Assembly (NCBI RefSeq): GCF_900142665.1
Contig: NZ_FRBR01000002.1
Span: forward strand, 298,661 to 362,660
Direction of reading: 5' to 3'
From: Roseovarius pacificus
Lineage (GTDB): Bacteria > Pseudomonadota > Alphaproteobacteria > Rhodobacterales > Rhodobacteraceae
DNA length: 64,000 nucleotides
Shown here: piece by piece, positions 18,843-26,909 of the stretch
Layout of the letters: each line of letters begins with the position of its first letter
Numbering within the stretch: position 1 is the stretch's first letter
Program-made: the position numbers and the translations under genes
Notes under the pieces: generated by a model
Told to the model about the DNA's origin: nothing
Databases searched by the model: none
The model's input: only the letters and a program-made list of their open reading frames with translations

Positions 18843-20222
18843 TTACCCTGCGGTTTCTTCAGCATTATCGCGCAAGAGCCTCATCGGCATGGGCCGTACG
18901 GGTGCCTGGGGCCGCAATCCGGGTTGCTGTTCAAGAGGAAGCCCGCCATTCACCGCAAGGATCCGGGCCGCAACGGCACCGCAATAGCGTCCCTGGCAAC
19001 GCCCCATGCCGACCCGTGACAACGACTTGGCGCGGTTGGGTTCGATCGCATGGGCCTTGGCGATGGTGGCGCGGTAGTCCCCCGCAGTGATGGCTTCGCA
19101 CCGGCAAAGAAGGGCTTCATCGGGCAGGTCGGTACAGATGTCATCGGGGTAGGGGAAGGCCATGGCGATGCCCCGTGCGAACCGGCGCATCAGTTGCATC
19201 CGCCGAAGCAGGCGCGCAACAGGGAAGGGCGCGGGCCTTTCCATGTCCTCAAGACAGGCTGCGGCCGCCAGATATCCGGCGGTTTCCGCCCCATCCGCCC
19301 CGAGAATGCGGGTGCTGTCCCCGGCGAGATAAACATGCGGGCAGCTCGAACGTCCCATGTCGTCGATGTCGGGGGCGTTTTGCCGACCAACCGGGTCCCA
19401 GCCAAAGGCGCAGCCGGCCAGTTGCGCCAGTTGCGTTTCCGAACGCAGATGCCAACCCATGCCGACACCGTCACAATCCAGATGTCGGGTCTTGCCCTTG
19501 ACCGTCCAGCGCAGCCCCGTGACCCGCGTTCCATCGCCCTCGATGCGGATATCCCGGACGCCGGTGACATAGGGGATGTCATGGCGACGCAGACTTGCGC
19601 GCAGCTTTAGCCCGCGCAGGAGCAGACCCGGACGCGCCGCCATCAGGGGGAGACCCCGTCTCAGGGCCGCAAAAGACGACGTGTCGAGCACCGCCGCGAC
19701 CTCGGCGCCCGCGGCGGCATATTGTGCGGCAACAAGGGTCAGTAACGGCCCGCTTCCGACAAAGGCGACGCGATGCCCTATGGCGCATCCCTGTGCCTTG
19801 AGCGCAATCTGCGCCCCGCCAAGCGTGTACACGCCGGGTTGGGTCCAGCCGGGTATCGGGGCAATGCGGTCGGTCGCGCCGGTCGCCAGGATCAGATCGT
19901 CGAAATGCAGGTCATACAGACGGTCGCCATCGTGCATATGCAGAAGGTTTTCAGTGATGCCAAAGACCTCGGTCCGAGGACGGTAGTCGATGCTTGTCCC
20001 AAGCGTGTCAAATGTCGCGTGCAGGGCGCGGGCCTTGGCCGCATCGCCGCCGTAAAGGTGTTCCGCAGGGCGGTCGAGCCCCTCAGCCGGACGCCGGTAG
20101 ATCTGACCGCCCGATTTGACTTCGCGGTCGATGACGACGGGCCGCAGGCCAGCCTGCACCAGCGCCTCCGCGGCACGAATGCCGGCTGGTCCGGCTCCTA
20201 CGATAACTACGCGCCGGGCCAT
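18843..20222 (-). CDS. FAD/NAD-binding alpha subunit of an opine oxidase/HcnB/D-hydroxyproline dehydrogenase-type enzyme
   Basis: 459 residues from ATG 20222. The N-terminal FAD motif is VVIVGAGPAGIRAAEALVQA, then KSGGQIYRRP, characteristic of HcnB/OoxA-like subunits. A second nucleotide-binding motif, VAFVGSGPLLTLVAAQ, lies mid-protein. The C-terminus has a BFD-like iron-sulfur motif: Cys pair in LLCRCEAIT and Cys pair in GMGRCQGRYCGA. Such subunits join a 2Fe-2S gamma subunit and a DAO-like beta subunit to oxidise secondary amines (opines, D-hydroxyproline, glycine). Both partners are adjacent; the gamma gene overlaps it by 16 bp. Confidence 0.9.
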   Translation of the reverse strand: MARRVVIVGAGPAGIRAAEALVQAGLRPVVIDREVKSGGQIYRRPAEGLDRPAEHLYGGDAAKARALHATFDTLGTSIDYRPRTEVFGITENLLHMHDGDRLYDLHFDDLILATGATDRIAPIPGWTQPGVYTLGGAQIALKAQGCAIGHRVAFVGSGPLLTLVAAQYAAAGAEVAAVLDTSSFAALRRGLPLMAARPGLLLRGLKLRASLRRHDIPYVTGVRDIRIEGDGTRVTGLRWTVKGKTRHLDCDGVGMGWHLRSETQLAQLAGCAFGWDPVGRQNAPDIDDMGRSSCPHVYLAGDSTRILGADGAETAGYLAAAACLEDMERPAPFPVARLLRRMQLMRRFARGIAMAFPYPDDICTDLPDEALLCRCEAITAGDYRATIAKAHAIEPNRAKSLSRVGMGRCQGRYCGAVAARILAVNGGLPLEQQPGLRPQAPVRPMPMRLLRDNAEETAG

Positions 20223-20560
20223 TGGGTCTCGCTCGGGAGTGAAGTGATGATATCCATTCCGTCCTCGACGGGGGTTTCGCAGGCGCGCAGGCGGCGCCCG
20301 TCCTTGAGTGTAACCCAGCAATCCTGACAGGCGCCCATCAGGCAAAAGCCCGCGCGGGAGCCGTCACCGAATTCGCTGGTGCGCGCGGGTGCCATATTGA
20401 TCCGTAGTGCGGTCAGTACGCTATCGCCGGCCAGCGCCTGAACCGGCTGTCCGTCGATGGAAAACCGGATGGTCCGGCGGTTGCCGGGAACCAGACGACG
20501 AAATCCTGTTGGAACGCTCATGCCGATGCCCTGTCGCTGCGTTTGCCGGAAACCTGACAT
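20207..20560 (-). CDS. 2Fe-2S ferredoxin-like gamma subunit (HcnA/OoxC type)
   Basis: 117 residues from ATG 20560, preceded by AAGGA; a second ATG at 20521 gives 104 residues with a poorer ribosome site. It is a Fer2_4-type small iron-sulfur protein. RFSIDGQPVQALAGDSVLTA forms the beta-grasp start, and the ligand Cys cluster is in GFCLMGACQDCWVTL, with the last Cys in RLRACETPV. It passes electrons from the FAD subunits to an acceptor. It is first in the minus-strand operon with the alpha subunit, divergent from the DAO-like gene at 20796. Confidence 0.88.
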   Translation of the reverse strand: MSGFRQTQRQGIGMSVPTGFRRLVPGNRRTIRFSIDGQPVQALAGDSVLTALRINMAPARTSEFGDGSRAGFCLMGACQDCWVTLKDGRRLRACETPVEDGMDIITSLPSETQWPGA

Positions 20561-20601
20561 GCTATCCTTGTGAGTGGCCAAGTCAAACTGTGGGTATATC
20601 C

Positions 20602-20616
20602 ATAAGCCTTGGCTAT
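20602..20616. promoter_or_regulatory. Copy 3 of shared LysR-type dyad, divergent opine-oxidase promoter
   Basis: ATAAGCCTTGGCTAT, a near-perfect dyad with flanking CC and GG that extend the symmetry. It is 42 bp upstream of the gamma-subunit start. Confidence 0.65.
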
Positions 20617-20706
20617 GGGCTGATGTCAGGTATCCGCGATCCCGAGAGGGCGCGCCTGATCATCGTGCCTCATGCTCAATGCGCCTTACGCGGCTCCTGT
20701 AAGTCT

Positions 20707-20721
20707 ACAGCTAAGGCTTAT
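20707..20721 (-). promoter_or_regulatory. Copy 4 of shared LysR-type dyad, upstream of the DAO-like subunit
   Basis: The minus-strand reading ATAAGCCTTAGCTGT differs from copy 3 at two positions. It is 75 bp upstream of the DAO-like start, close to the canonical LysR recognition position. Together with copy 3 it would let one regulator drive both divergent operons. Confidence 0.65.
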
Positions 20722-20795
20722 GGTTTACATAACAAGGGATATTGGACGATGGTTCCCTGCCGTGGAAGTTTGGTCGTGATTAACTGGAGGTGTCG

Positions 20796-21914
20796 ATGGA
20801 CATCATTATTGTTGGGGGCGGTCTGATGGGTACGTCGGTGGCGTTTTTCCTGAGCCGCCGGGGCTATCGGGTGATCTTGCTGGAGCGTCGTTTCGTCGGT
20901 CAGGGGGCGACGGTTGCAAGCTTTGGCAATATCCGCCGGCAGGGCCGGTATCTTCCGCAACTGCCACTGGCCCATCGTTCGCGGGCGCTTTGGGGTGAGA
21001 TACGCGACTTGCTGGGCGAGGATGTCGAATTTCGCGCGACGGGTCACCTAAGACTGATCCACGATCAGGGCGGGCTTGAGGACATGCAGGCCTTTGCCAG
21101 GGCGGCGCTTCCCTGGGGGCTTGAACTGGAGATGCTGGAGCCAACCGACATTCGCCGACGTTTTCCGGGGCTCGGGCCAGAGGCGATCGGGGCCTCCTTT
21201 TCGCCGGAGGACGGTTCGGCCAATCCGCGGCTGATCGCGCCGGCCTTTGCGCGTGCCGCTGCCGTTTCGGGGACAGACATCGTTGAGGAGGCGGAGGTTC
21301 TGAAGATCGCGCGCGGCTCCGAAGGCTTTGCCGTCGAAACGACGAAAGGGCGGTTCGAAGCGGACCAGTTGCTGATTGCTGCGGGGGCTTGGGGGGCGCG
21401 CATGTCGGCGGAGTTTGGAGAGCCGGTGCCGATGCGCCTGAACGGGCCGCAGATGGCGGTGACGGAACCGCTGCCGCACCGGGTGCATCCGGTTGTCGGG
21501 GTATGGGCGCGAGAGCGTGACGCCGGGGTCTATTTCCGCCAGGTCGAGCGCGGCAATATCGTGTTCGGGGGCGGGCGCCGGGTCAACGTGCCCTGGAAAA
21601 CCGGCTTTGCCAAAGCCGATCCACGGGTGCTTGCCGTGCAACTGCCTCATCTTGTGCGGCTGTGCCCGGCGCTTGCCAATGTGCAGGTTATCCGAACCTG
21701 GTCGGGGCCGGAGGGGTATCTGGAAGATATGCTGCCGGTGATGGGTGCGAGCGGCAAGGTGCCGGGACTCTATTACGCATTCGGTTTCTGTGGTCACGGG
21801 TTCCAGTTGGGCCCGGGCGTGGGGGACGTGATGGCCGAGCTGATCGCGACAGGCGACACCACAACACCGATCGGGGATTTCTCGGTTTCCCGTTTTCGGG
21901 ACCAGCCAGCGTAA
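20796..21914 (+). CDS. FAD-dependent DAO-family beta subunit (opine oxidase/HcnC type)
   Basis: 372 residues from ATG 20796, with TGGAGG five bases before it. FAD motif IIIVGGGLMGTSVAFFLSRR at the N-terminus, then GNIRRQGRYLPQLPLA in the position of the DAO active-site loop. The C-terminal GFCGHGFQLGPGVGDVMAEL is the usual flavin contact. It is probably the catalytic amine-oxidising partner of the alpha and gamma subunits encoded divergently. In known heterotrimers all three genes lie in one direction, so the divergent split is unusual. It could also work alone. Confidence 0.87.
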   Translation: MDIIIVGGGLMGTSVAFFLSRRGYRVILLERRFVGQGATVASFGNIRRQGRYLPQLPLAHRSRALWGEIRDLLGEDVEFRATGHLRLIHDQGGLEDMQAFARAALPWGLELEMLEPTDIRRRFPGLGPEAIGASFSPEDGSANPRLIAPAFARAAAVSGTDIVEEAEVLKIARGSEGFAVETTKGRFEADQLLIAAGAWGARMSAEFGEPVPMRLNGPQMAVTEPLPHRVHPVVGVWARERDAGVYFRQVERGNIVFGGGRRVNVPWKTGFAKADPRVLAVQLPHLVRLCPALANVQVIRTWSGPEGYLEDMLPVMGASGKVPGLYYAFGFCGHGFQLGPGVGDVMAELIATGDTTTPIGDFSVSRFRDQPA

Positions 21915-22097
21915 CGGATGGAAGAGGAAAAGAATACCCGCCCTGCATGGCTGGGGGCCTGGCCTCTGGCCGTGCGACCCTTGTCGCGACGTGCGCCAAA
22001 CGATGAGCGCATGTGCGACGCTATTTATGTACCACAGGCAATGATCGCCTGTCTCTTCGCGGTTGGCTCACTCTCAAATAGCAAGTCGGCAAGGGCC

Positions 22098-22112
22098 ATA
22101 AGTCAAGGTTAT
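22098..22112. promoter_or_regulatory. Copy 5 of shared LysR-type dyad, upstream of hyuA-like gene
   Basis: ATAAGTCAAGGTTAT: ATAA and TTAT arms with T-N11-A spacing, 80 bp upstream of the HyuA-like start. The rest of the 277-bp gap (21915-22191) shows no gene. Confidence 0.6.
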
Positions 22113-22191
22113 GCACCTGCTCTTTCTGTATCTTGGACTTTGCCCGTGTCTTCGTGCGAATTCTTTCTCAACAGACAGGAAAGGACAGGCG

Positions 22192-24273
22192 ATGGACGGT
22201 GCATTCACCCCCGACGCGAATGAGAAACGGCCCGCCGACTGGAAAATCGGCGTCGATATCGGCGGAACCTTCATGGACTTTTGCGCGCTCGAGGCCAATT
22301 CGGGCCGTGTGGCATCGCTCAAGGTGCTGACAACACCGGACGATCCGGGGGCCGAATTGATGACGGGGCTGTCCCTGCTGGCCGAACGCGAGGGATTGGA
22401 ACCCGAGGCGGTCAACCGTTTCGTGCATGGCACCACCGTCGGGATCAATACCATCATCCAGCGCAAGGGTGCCTCTCTTGCCCTGTTCACCAATGCGGGC
22501 TTCGAGGATGTCGTCGAAATGGCCCGCCTGCGGATGCCGGAAATGTATTCGCTGTTCTGCGCGCGCCCCGATCCGCTGATCACGCGCGACATGATCTTTG
22601 GCATTCCCGCGCGTCTGCGTTCGGACGGAACCGAAACGCAGGCCCCCGACATGGCCGCAGTCGCAGCGGCGGTCGATGTCGCCAGAGCGAAGGGTGCAGA
22701 GGGCATTATCATTTCGTTCCTTCATGCCTGGCGTGATGCGCGACAAGAGGCAGCTGTAAAGGCCGAGATCGCGCGGCTGGCACCGGAGCTGTTCACCTTC
22801 ACGTCGGCCGAGGTCTGGCCGGTGATCCGCGAATACGAGCGCAGTTCGACCACCATCATGAACGGGTATGTGCACCCTCGGGTGGCCGGTTACCTGACGG
22901 CCCTCGAATCCCGGTTGGCCAATCACAAGGTTCCCGCCCGGCCCATGCTGACCAAATCGAATGGCGGGTTGATGAATGCCGCCGAAGGCAAGCGGTCCTG
23001 CGTGAACATGCTGCTGTCGGGCACGGCTTCGGGCGTGATCGGCGCGGCATGGCTGGCGCGTCAGGCTGGGGAAGAGAAGATCCTGACCCTGGATATCGGC
23101 GGCACTTCGGCGGATTTCGCACTCATTATTGACGGTGAGGCGCAATTCGGAACCGGCGAACTGATTGGGGAATTTCCGCTTTATATTCCTTCGGTTTCTG
23201 TCAGCTCGATCGGTGTCGGCGGGGGGTCGATTGCCAGCGTCGATTCGCAGGGGGTCCTGCGGGTGGGTCCGGAATCGGCGGGATCGATACCTGGCCCTGC
23301 CTGCTATGGCCGGGGCGGCACGGAGGCGACGGTCACCGACGCGATGGCCGTCTGCGGCTGGCTGGGCCACAGTCAGATGGCCTATGGCCAGTTGCAAATG
23401 GAGGTCGATCTTGCCCGTGAAGTCATTTCCAGACTTGCGGCCAAGCTGGGCCGGTCCACCGAGGAAACCGCACAGGCCATTCTGGATGTCGCCATCTCCG
23501 AGATGTTCGTCGAGGTCGAAAAACTTTCCTCCCGCGCGGGTGTCGATCTGCGCGACTTCACGTTGATGCCCTTTGGCGGCGGCGGCCCGATGCTGGGTGT
23601 TTTCCTCGCCAAGGAACTGGGTATGGCGCGGGTTATGGCGTCGCGTCGTCCGGGTGTGGTTTCCGCCTTGGGCGGGCTCGTGGCGGACCTGCGGGGCGAT
23701 TTCATCCGGACGATCTTTGAGCCGCTGGAACCGGCGACTCTTGCGGCCCTCGGGGCGGCCTATGACGATCTGGCAAGCGAAGGCCGCGACTGGCTGGTAT
23801 CGCAGGGCCATGACGGGCCCGCAGAACTGCGTATCACCGCAGACATGCGCTATGCCGGGCAGAGCTATGAAATCGAAGTGGCGCTGAATGTCGCCTGGCT
23901 GACCGAAAAGAACCTGACGGCAATCGCCCAGGCGTTCCACGACACCCATGACCGCATCTATGATTTCCACGATCCCGAAGGGCTGATCGAGGTCGTCAAC
24001 CTGCGGCTCGCAGCCATCGGCGCCGGCCCCGCGCTGAAATTCCCCGAGGCGGCCGAGGTCGAGGGTGCTGCGACACCGCTTCGCGAAGTCAGGGTTTTTA
24101 CCGGCGGCAGGCTTCAGGACATCGGCCTCTATCGGCGTCAGGATCTCGCCCCCGGCGGAATCTTCGACGGGCCAGCCGTTGTTGCGCAGGAGGATACAAC
24201 CTTTGCCATCCCGGCAGGAACTCGGGCCAGTGTCGATCGCCATCTCAATCTTCACCTCACTTTTGCGGAGTAA
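22192..24273 (+). CDS. Hydantoinase/oxoprolinase family subunit A (HyuA-like)
   Basis: 693 residues from ATG 22192 with AGGAAAGGAC before it. Actin-like ATPase motifs: N-terminal IGVDIGGTFMDFCALE, middle TLDIGGTSADFALI, and FGGGGPMLGVFLAKELGM. HGTTVGINTIIQRKGA is typical of HyuA. With the B subunit it performs ATP-driven opening of five-membered lactam or imide rings (5-oxoproline, N-methylhydantoin) or, in acetone-carboxylase relatives, carboxylation. Five bp separate it from hyuB. N-methylhydantoinase would yield N-carbamoylsarcosine, which could link to the amine-oxidising flavoenzymes nearby (inference). Confidence 0.9.
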   Translation: MDGAFTPDANEKRPADWKIGVDIGGTFMDFCALEANSGRVASLKVLTTPDDPGAELMTGLSLLAEREGLEPEAVNRFVHGTTVGINTIIQRKGASLALFTNAGFEDVVEMARLRMPEMYSLFCARPDPLITRDMIFGIPARLRSDGTETQAPDMAAVAAAVDVARAKGAEGIIISFLHAWRDARQEAAVKAEIARLAPELFTFTSAEVWPVIREYERSSTTIMNGYVHPRVAGYLTALESRLANHKVPARPMLTKSNGGLMNAAEGKRSCVNMLLSGTASGVIGAAWLARQAGEEKILTLDIGGTSADFALIIDGEAQFGTGELIGEFPLYIPSVSVSSIGVGGGSIASVDSQGVLRVGPESAGSIPGPACYGRGGTEATVTDAMAVCGWLGHSQMAYGQLQMEVDLAREVISRLAAKLGRSTEETAQAILDVAISEMFVEVEKLSSRAGVDLRDFTLMPFGGGGPMLGVFLAKELGMARVMASRRPGVVSALGGLVADLRGDFIRTIFEPLEPATLAALGAAYDDLASEGRDWLVSQGHDGPAELRITADMRYAGQSYEIEVALNVAWLTEKNLTAIAQAFHDTHDRIYDFHDPEGLIEVVNLRLAAIGAGPALKFPEAAEVEGAATPLREVRVFTGGRLQDIGLYRRQDLAPGGIFDGPAVVAQEDTTFAIPAGTRASVDRHLNLHLTFAE

Positions 24274-24278
24274 GACCG

Positions 24279-26267
24279 ATGTTTGACCGGATGAACCTGC
24301 AGGTTCTTGCGAACCATGCGCGTGGCGCGGCCGAGAATATGGCCCACACACTGCACCGTACCGCACACTCGGCCTTCGTGAAGGAAACCGAGGATTTCAC
24401 CGTCATGTTGCTGAACCGCAAGGGAGAAACCTTTGCGGTCCCCATGGACCTTGGCGCGACATGGTATCCCGGATTAACCTTTGGCCGCGCCATCGAGATG
24501 ATCGAGGATTACAAGCCCGGCGATGTCGGCTTTACCAACGACGCCTATTCCTCGTATGTGGCGACGCACACTCCCGATACGGTTCTGTGGCGACCGGTCT
24601 TCTACGATGGTGAGATCATCGCCTGGACCGGCGGGCATATTCACAACACCGACATGGGCGGTGCGGTCCCGGCCTCGCTTAGCCGGGCGCTGACCGAGAT
24701 CCATCAGGAGGGATTGCGCTTCCCGCCGATGAAACTGGTCAACGAAGGTGTGTTCGATGAGCACCTCATGCGCATTATGTCGATCAACGTGCGCAAACCC
24801 GACCTGAATGTCGGTGACCTCAAGGCCCTGGTCGGCGCGTTGATCACCGGCGAACGCAAGATTCTCGCCATGATCGAGAAGTTCGGCAAGGACGCCTTTC
24901 TTGACGGGGTCGAGGCGCTGCTCGACCACTCCGAGGCGCAGGCGCGCGATGTGCTTGCCTCGATCCCGGATGGCACCTGGGACTTTTCCGATTACGCGGA
25001 CGAGGATTCGACCGAGGCAAACCCCGTGCGGCTCAAGCTCAAGCTGACCGTTAAGGGGGATGAGGCGATCCTTGACTTTACCGGATCGGACCCGCAACTG
25101 GCATCCTCGCTGAATGTACCCACCGGGGGCGATCCGCGCCACTCGGTCCTTCTGGTCGGGATCTATTACATTCTTTACACGCTCAATCCCAAACTTCTTC
25201 TGAATGTCGGGATGACGCGGCCTTTTACCTGCATCACGCCTGAGGGCAGCGTGCTGAACCCCGTGCATCCGGCGGCGATCGGGATGCGGTCACTGACCTG
25301 CGCGCGCTTGCGGTCGGTGATTTTCGGCGCCTTCAGTCAGGCTATCCCCGAGCGTTTGCCAGCGGCTCCGGCGGGGAACAACTGTATCGTCAATGTGATG
25401 ACCACTGACGAGCGGACCAAGCGCACGGTCATCGCGGCGGTGAACCCGGTGGTTGGCGGTGGCGGCGGGATGCCACACCGCGACGGCACTAATGGCTCGG
25501 GCGCTGATGCCGCCTATCTCAAGAATACGCCGATCGAAATCACCGAAACCGAAACGCCGGTTGAATTCGTCAGATACGGCCTGGCGAAGGACAGCGGCGG
25601 GGCCGGTCGCTGGCGCGGCGGGCTGGCGACAGAGATGGCCTTCCGTGTCTTTGCGCCTGACAGCCGGATTACCGCCCGCAACCGGGACCGGAGTTTCTTT
25701 CGGCCTTGGGGCGTTCTGGGCGGCAAGGCTGCCGGGCTGTCTGACATGGTGGTGAATCCGGGTACGGATGACGAACGTCATCTGGGCAATATCGACACCG
25801 CTCTATTGCAACCGGGTGATGTTCTTGAAATCCATTCAGCCGGTGGCGGTGGCCGGGGTCACCCCTTTGACCGCGAGCCCTGGCGCGTGTTGCGGGATGT
25901 CGAACGACAGTATGTTTCCGTAGACGCCGCCGAGCGGGAATATGGCGTCGTTCTGCGCGGCGGCCAGATCGACGAAGCGGCAACCGCGGCCCGAAGAGCA
26001 GACCGGGCGATGGTCGAGGGACATTTCGACTATGGCCCCGAACGCACGGGTTATGAGGCGCAATGGACGCCCGAGGCCTATGATCAGTTGCATTGCATCC
26101 TGAACAGTTTGCCCATTCATTGGCGGTTCTTCATCAAGACCGAAATCTTCCGCCGAATGGAGGGCCGTTCAGGCGCTGCGGGCGTGCAAGAGGCTTTTGA
26201 CGCGGTTTGCAAGCGTTTTCCAGAGGTGCCGCGAACCGATAATACGTTGAAGGCGGCGGCTGAGTAA
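24279..26267 (+). CDS. Hydantoinase/oxoprolinase family subunit B (HyuB-like)
   Basis: 662 residues, longer than the ~550-600 of many HyuB proteins. N-terminal VLANHARGAAENMAHTLHRT and VKETEDFTVMLL, the metal/substrate region HTPDTVLWRPVF with GGHIHNTDMGG, and the C-terminal GGGGRGHPFDREPWRVLRDV are family hallmarks. The extra C-terminal stretch (about residues 560-662) includes YEAQWTPEAYDQLHCILNSL and looks like a conserved tail rather than a fusion of known type. It works with HyuA. A strong terminator at 26291 ends the operon. Confidence 0.9.
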   Translation: MFDRMNLQVLANHARGAAENMAHTLHRTAHSAFVKETEDFTVMLLNRKGETFAVPMDLGATWYPGLTFGRAIEMIEDYKPGDVGFTNDAYSSYVATHTPDTVLWRPVFYDGEIIAWTGGHIHNTDMGGAVPASLSRALTEIHQEGLRFPPMKLVNEGVFDEHLMRIMSINVRKPDLNVGDLKALVGALITGERKILAMIEKFGKDAFLDGVEALLDHSEAQARDVLASIPDGTWDFSDYADEDSTEANPVRLKLKLTVKGDEAILDFTGSDPQLASSLNVPTGGDPRHSVLLVGIYYILYTLNPKLLLNVGMTRPFTCITPEGSVLNPVHPAAIGMRSLTCARLRSVIFGAFSQAIPERLPAAPAGNNCIVNVMTTDERTKRTVIAAVNPVVGGGGGMPHRDGTNGSGADAAYLKNTPIEITETETPVEFVRYGLAKDSGGAGRWRGGLATEMAFRVFAPDSRITARNRDRSFFRPWGVLGGKAAGLSDMVVNPGTDDERHLGNIDTALLQPGDVLEIHSAGGGGRGHPFDREPWRVLRDVERQYVSVDAAEREYGVVLRGGQIDEAATAARRADRAMVEGHFDYGPERTGYEAQWTPEAYDQLHCILNSLPIHWRFFIKTEIFRRMEGRSGAAGVQEAFDAVCKRFPEVPRTDNTLKAAAE

Positions 26268-26290
26268 GAACTGTGTCAGAAGCCAGAACG

Positions 26291-26320
26291 AAGGCGCGGC
26301 ATGTTTTGCCGCGCCTTTTT
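26291..26320 (+). terminator. Rho-independent terminator of the hyuAB-like operon
   Basis: AAGGCGCGGC (26291-26300), loop of seven, GCCGCGCCTT (26308-26317), then T-run to 26320. A ten-base perfect stem 24 bp after the stop. Confidence 0.9.
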
Positions 26321-26321
26321 A

Positions 26322-26690
26322 CGGAGAGAGCCAGAAGCGAAAGGTTGGCTTTGAATAAGTCGGCAGGTCACATCGGGCTGTGTACGTATGGCCAGGTTCT
26401 GGGCCGTATGCCATGCAGAGATTGCGCCACTCGGTAAGGGCGGCGGTGTGGTTTCGCTTGAAAATGCGCCGACTTGAGAGGCTGTATTCATGGTTGAAAC
26501 GGTTGAGAGTCGAAGCCTGGACGGCGGCGAGTTGTTGCAAATCTCGCAGGCGCAGGAAGCGGGATATGGCGTGTTCTCGTGGGAATGGCAGGTGTGGCTT
26601 TCCGGCGCGATTGTTCGGGCAGCGACGGGTCACCCGTCGGTCAATATTGGCCAGCGTCAGGTCTGCGCCGAAAGATGGCGCGTGATTTTG
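26322..26690 (-). mobile_element. Degraded IS6-family insertion sequence (3' half of transposase gene)
   Basis: The minus-strand translation contains C-terminal transposase blocks of the IS6/IS26 family: NNRAGKPHLPFPREHA, then RDLQQLAAVQAS, and KRNHTAALTEWRNLC near 26405-26450. The catalytic N-terminal half is missing, and several consensus residues are changed (PFPREHA for PFRRRER). The outer end GAGAGAGCCAGAAGCGAAAGG (26323-26343) also occurs at 46658. It is non-functional. This relic occupies much of the 642-bp gene-free gap 26268-26909. Confidence 0.75.
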
Positions 26691-26710
26691 GGGGCGATCG
26701 GGCGGGGTGG

Positions 26711-26755
26711 GGTTTTGTACGAAACGTACGATGCGTACGCGGGTTTTGTACGAAA
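26711..26755. repeat. Orphan direct-repeat/palindrome array (operator-like)
   Basis: GGTTTTGTACGAAA occurs at 26711-26724 and again at 26742-26755, 31 bp apart (about three helical turns). Between them is the palindrome CGTACG-ATG-CGTACG (26725-26739). No gene starts nearby on either strand: the neighbours are the IS6 relic and the 3' end of the TRAP operon. Bases 26756-26909 hold nothing else I can support except a small hairpin, TGTCAG/CTGACA, at 26884-26901. Confidence 0.6.
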
Positions 26756-26909
26756 ATCGGGGGTGTTCGGGAAACTTGCGCCCATCATGGACGCAAGTGC
26801 CGGGATCGGGTGCGAGGCTGGCTTTGAAATCCTTGAACGAGGCGTGTTTTCCACGCCGGCAGGGCAGTGGAGAACCGGTCATATGTCAGGTTGTTCTGAC
26901 ACCGCCCTG

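Noticed and set aside
20561..20795. A possible small gene between the divergent opine-oxidase-like subunits
   Set aside because: Open frames here overlap the operators and lack ribosome sites; the region is better explained as a double promoter.
22168..24366. A 732-codon minus-strand open frame opposite hyuA
   Set aside because: It is the high-GC antisense shadow of the HyuA-like gene; no domain motifs and no ribosome site.
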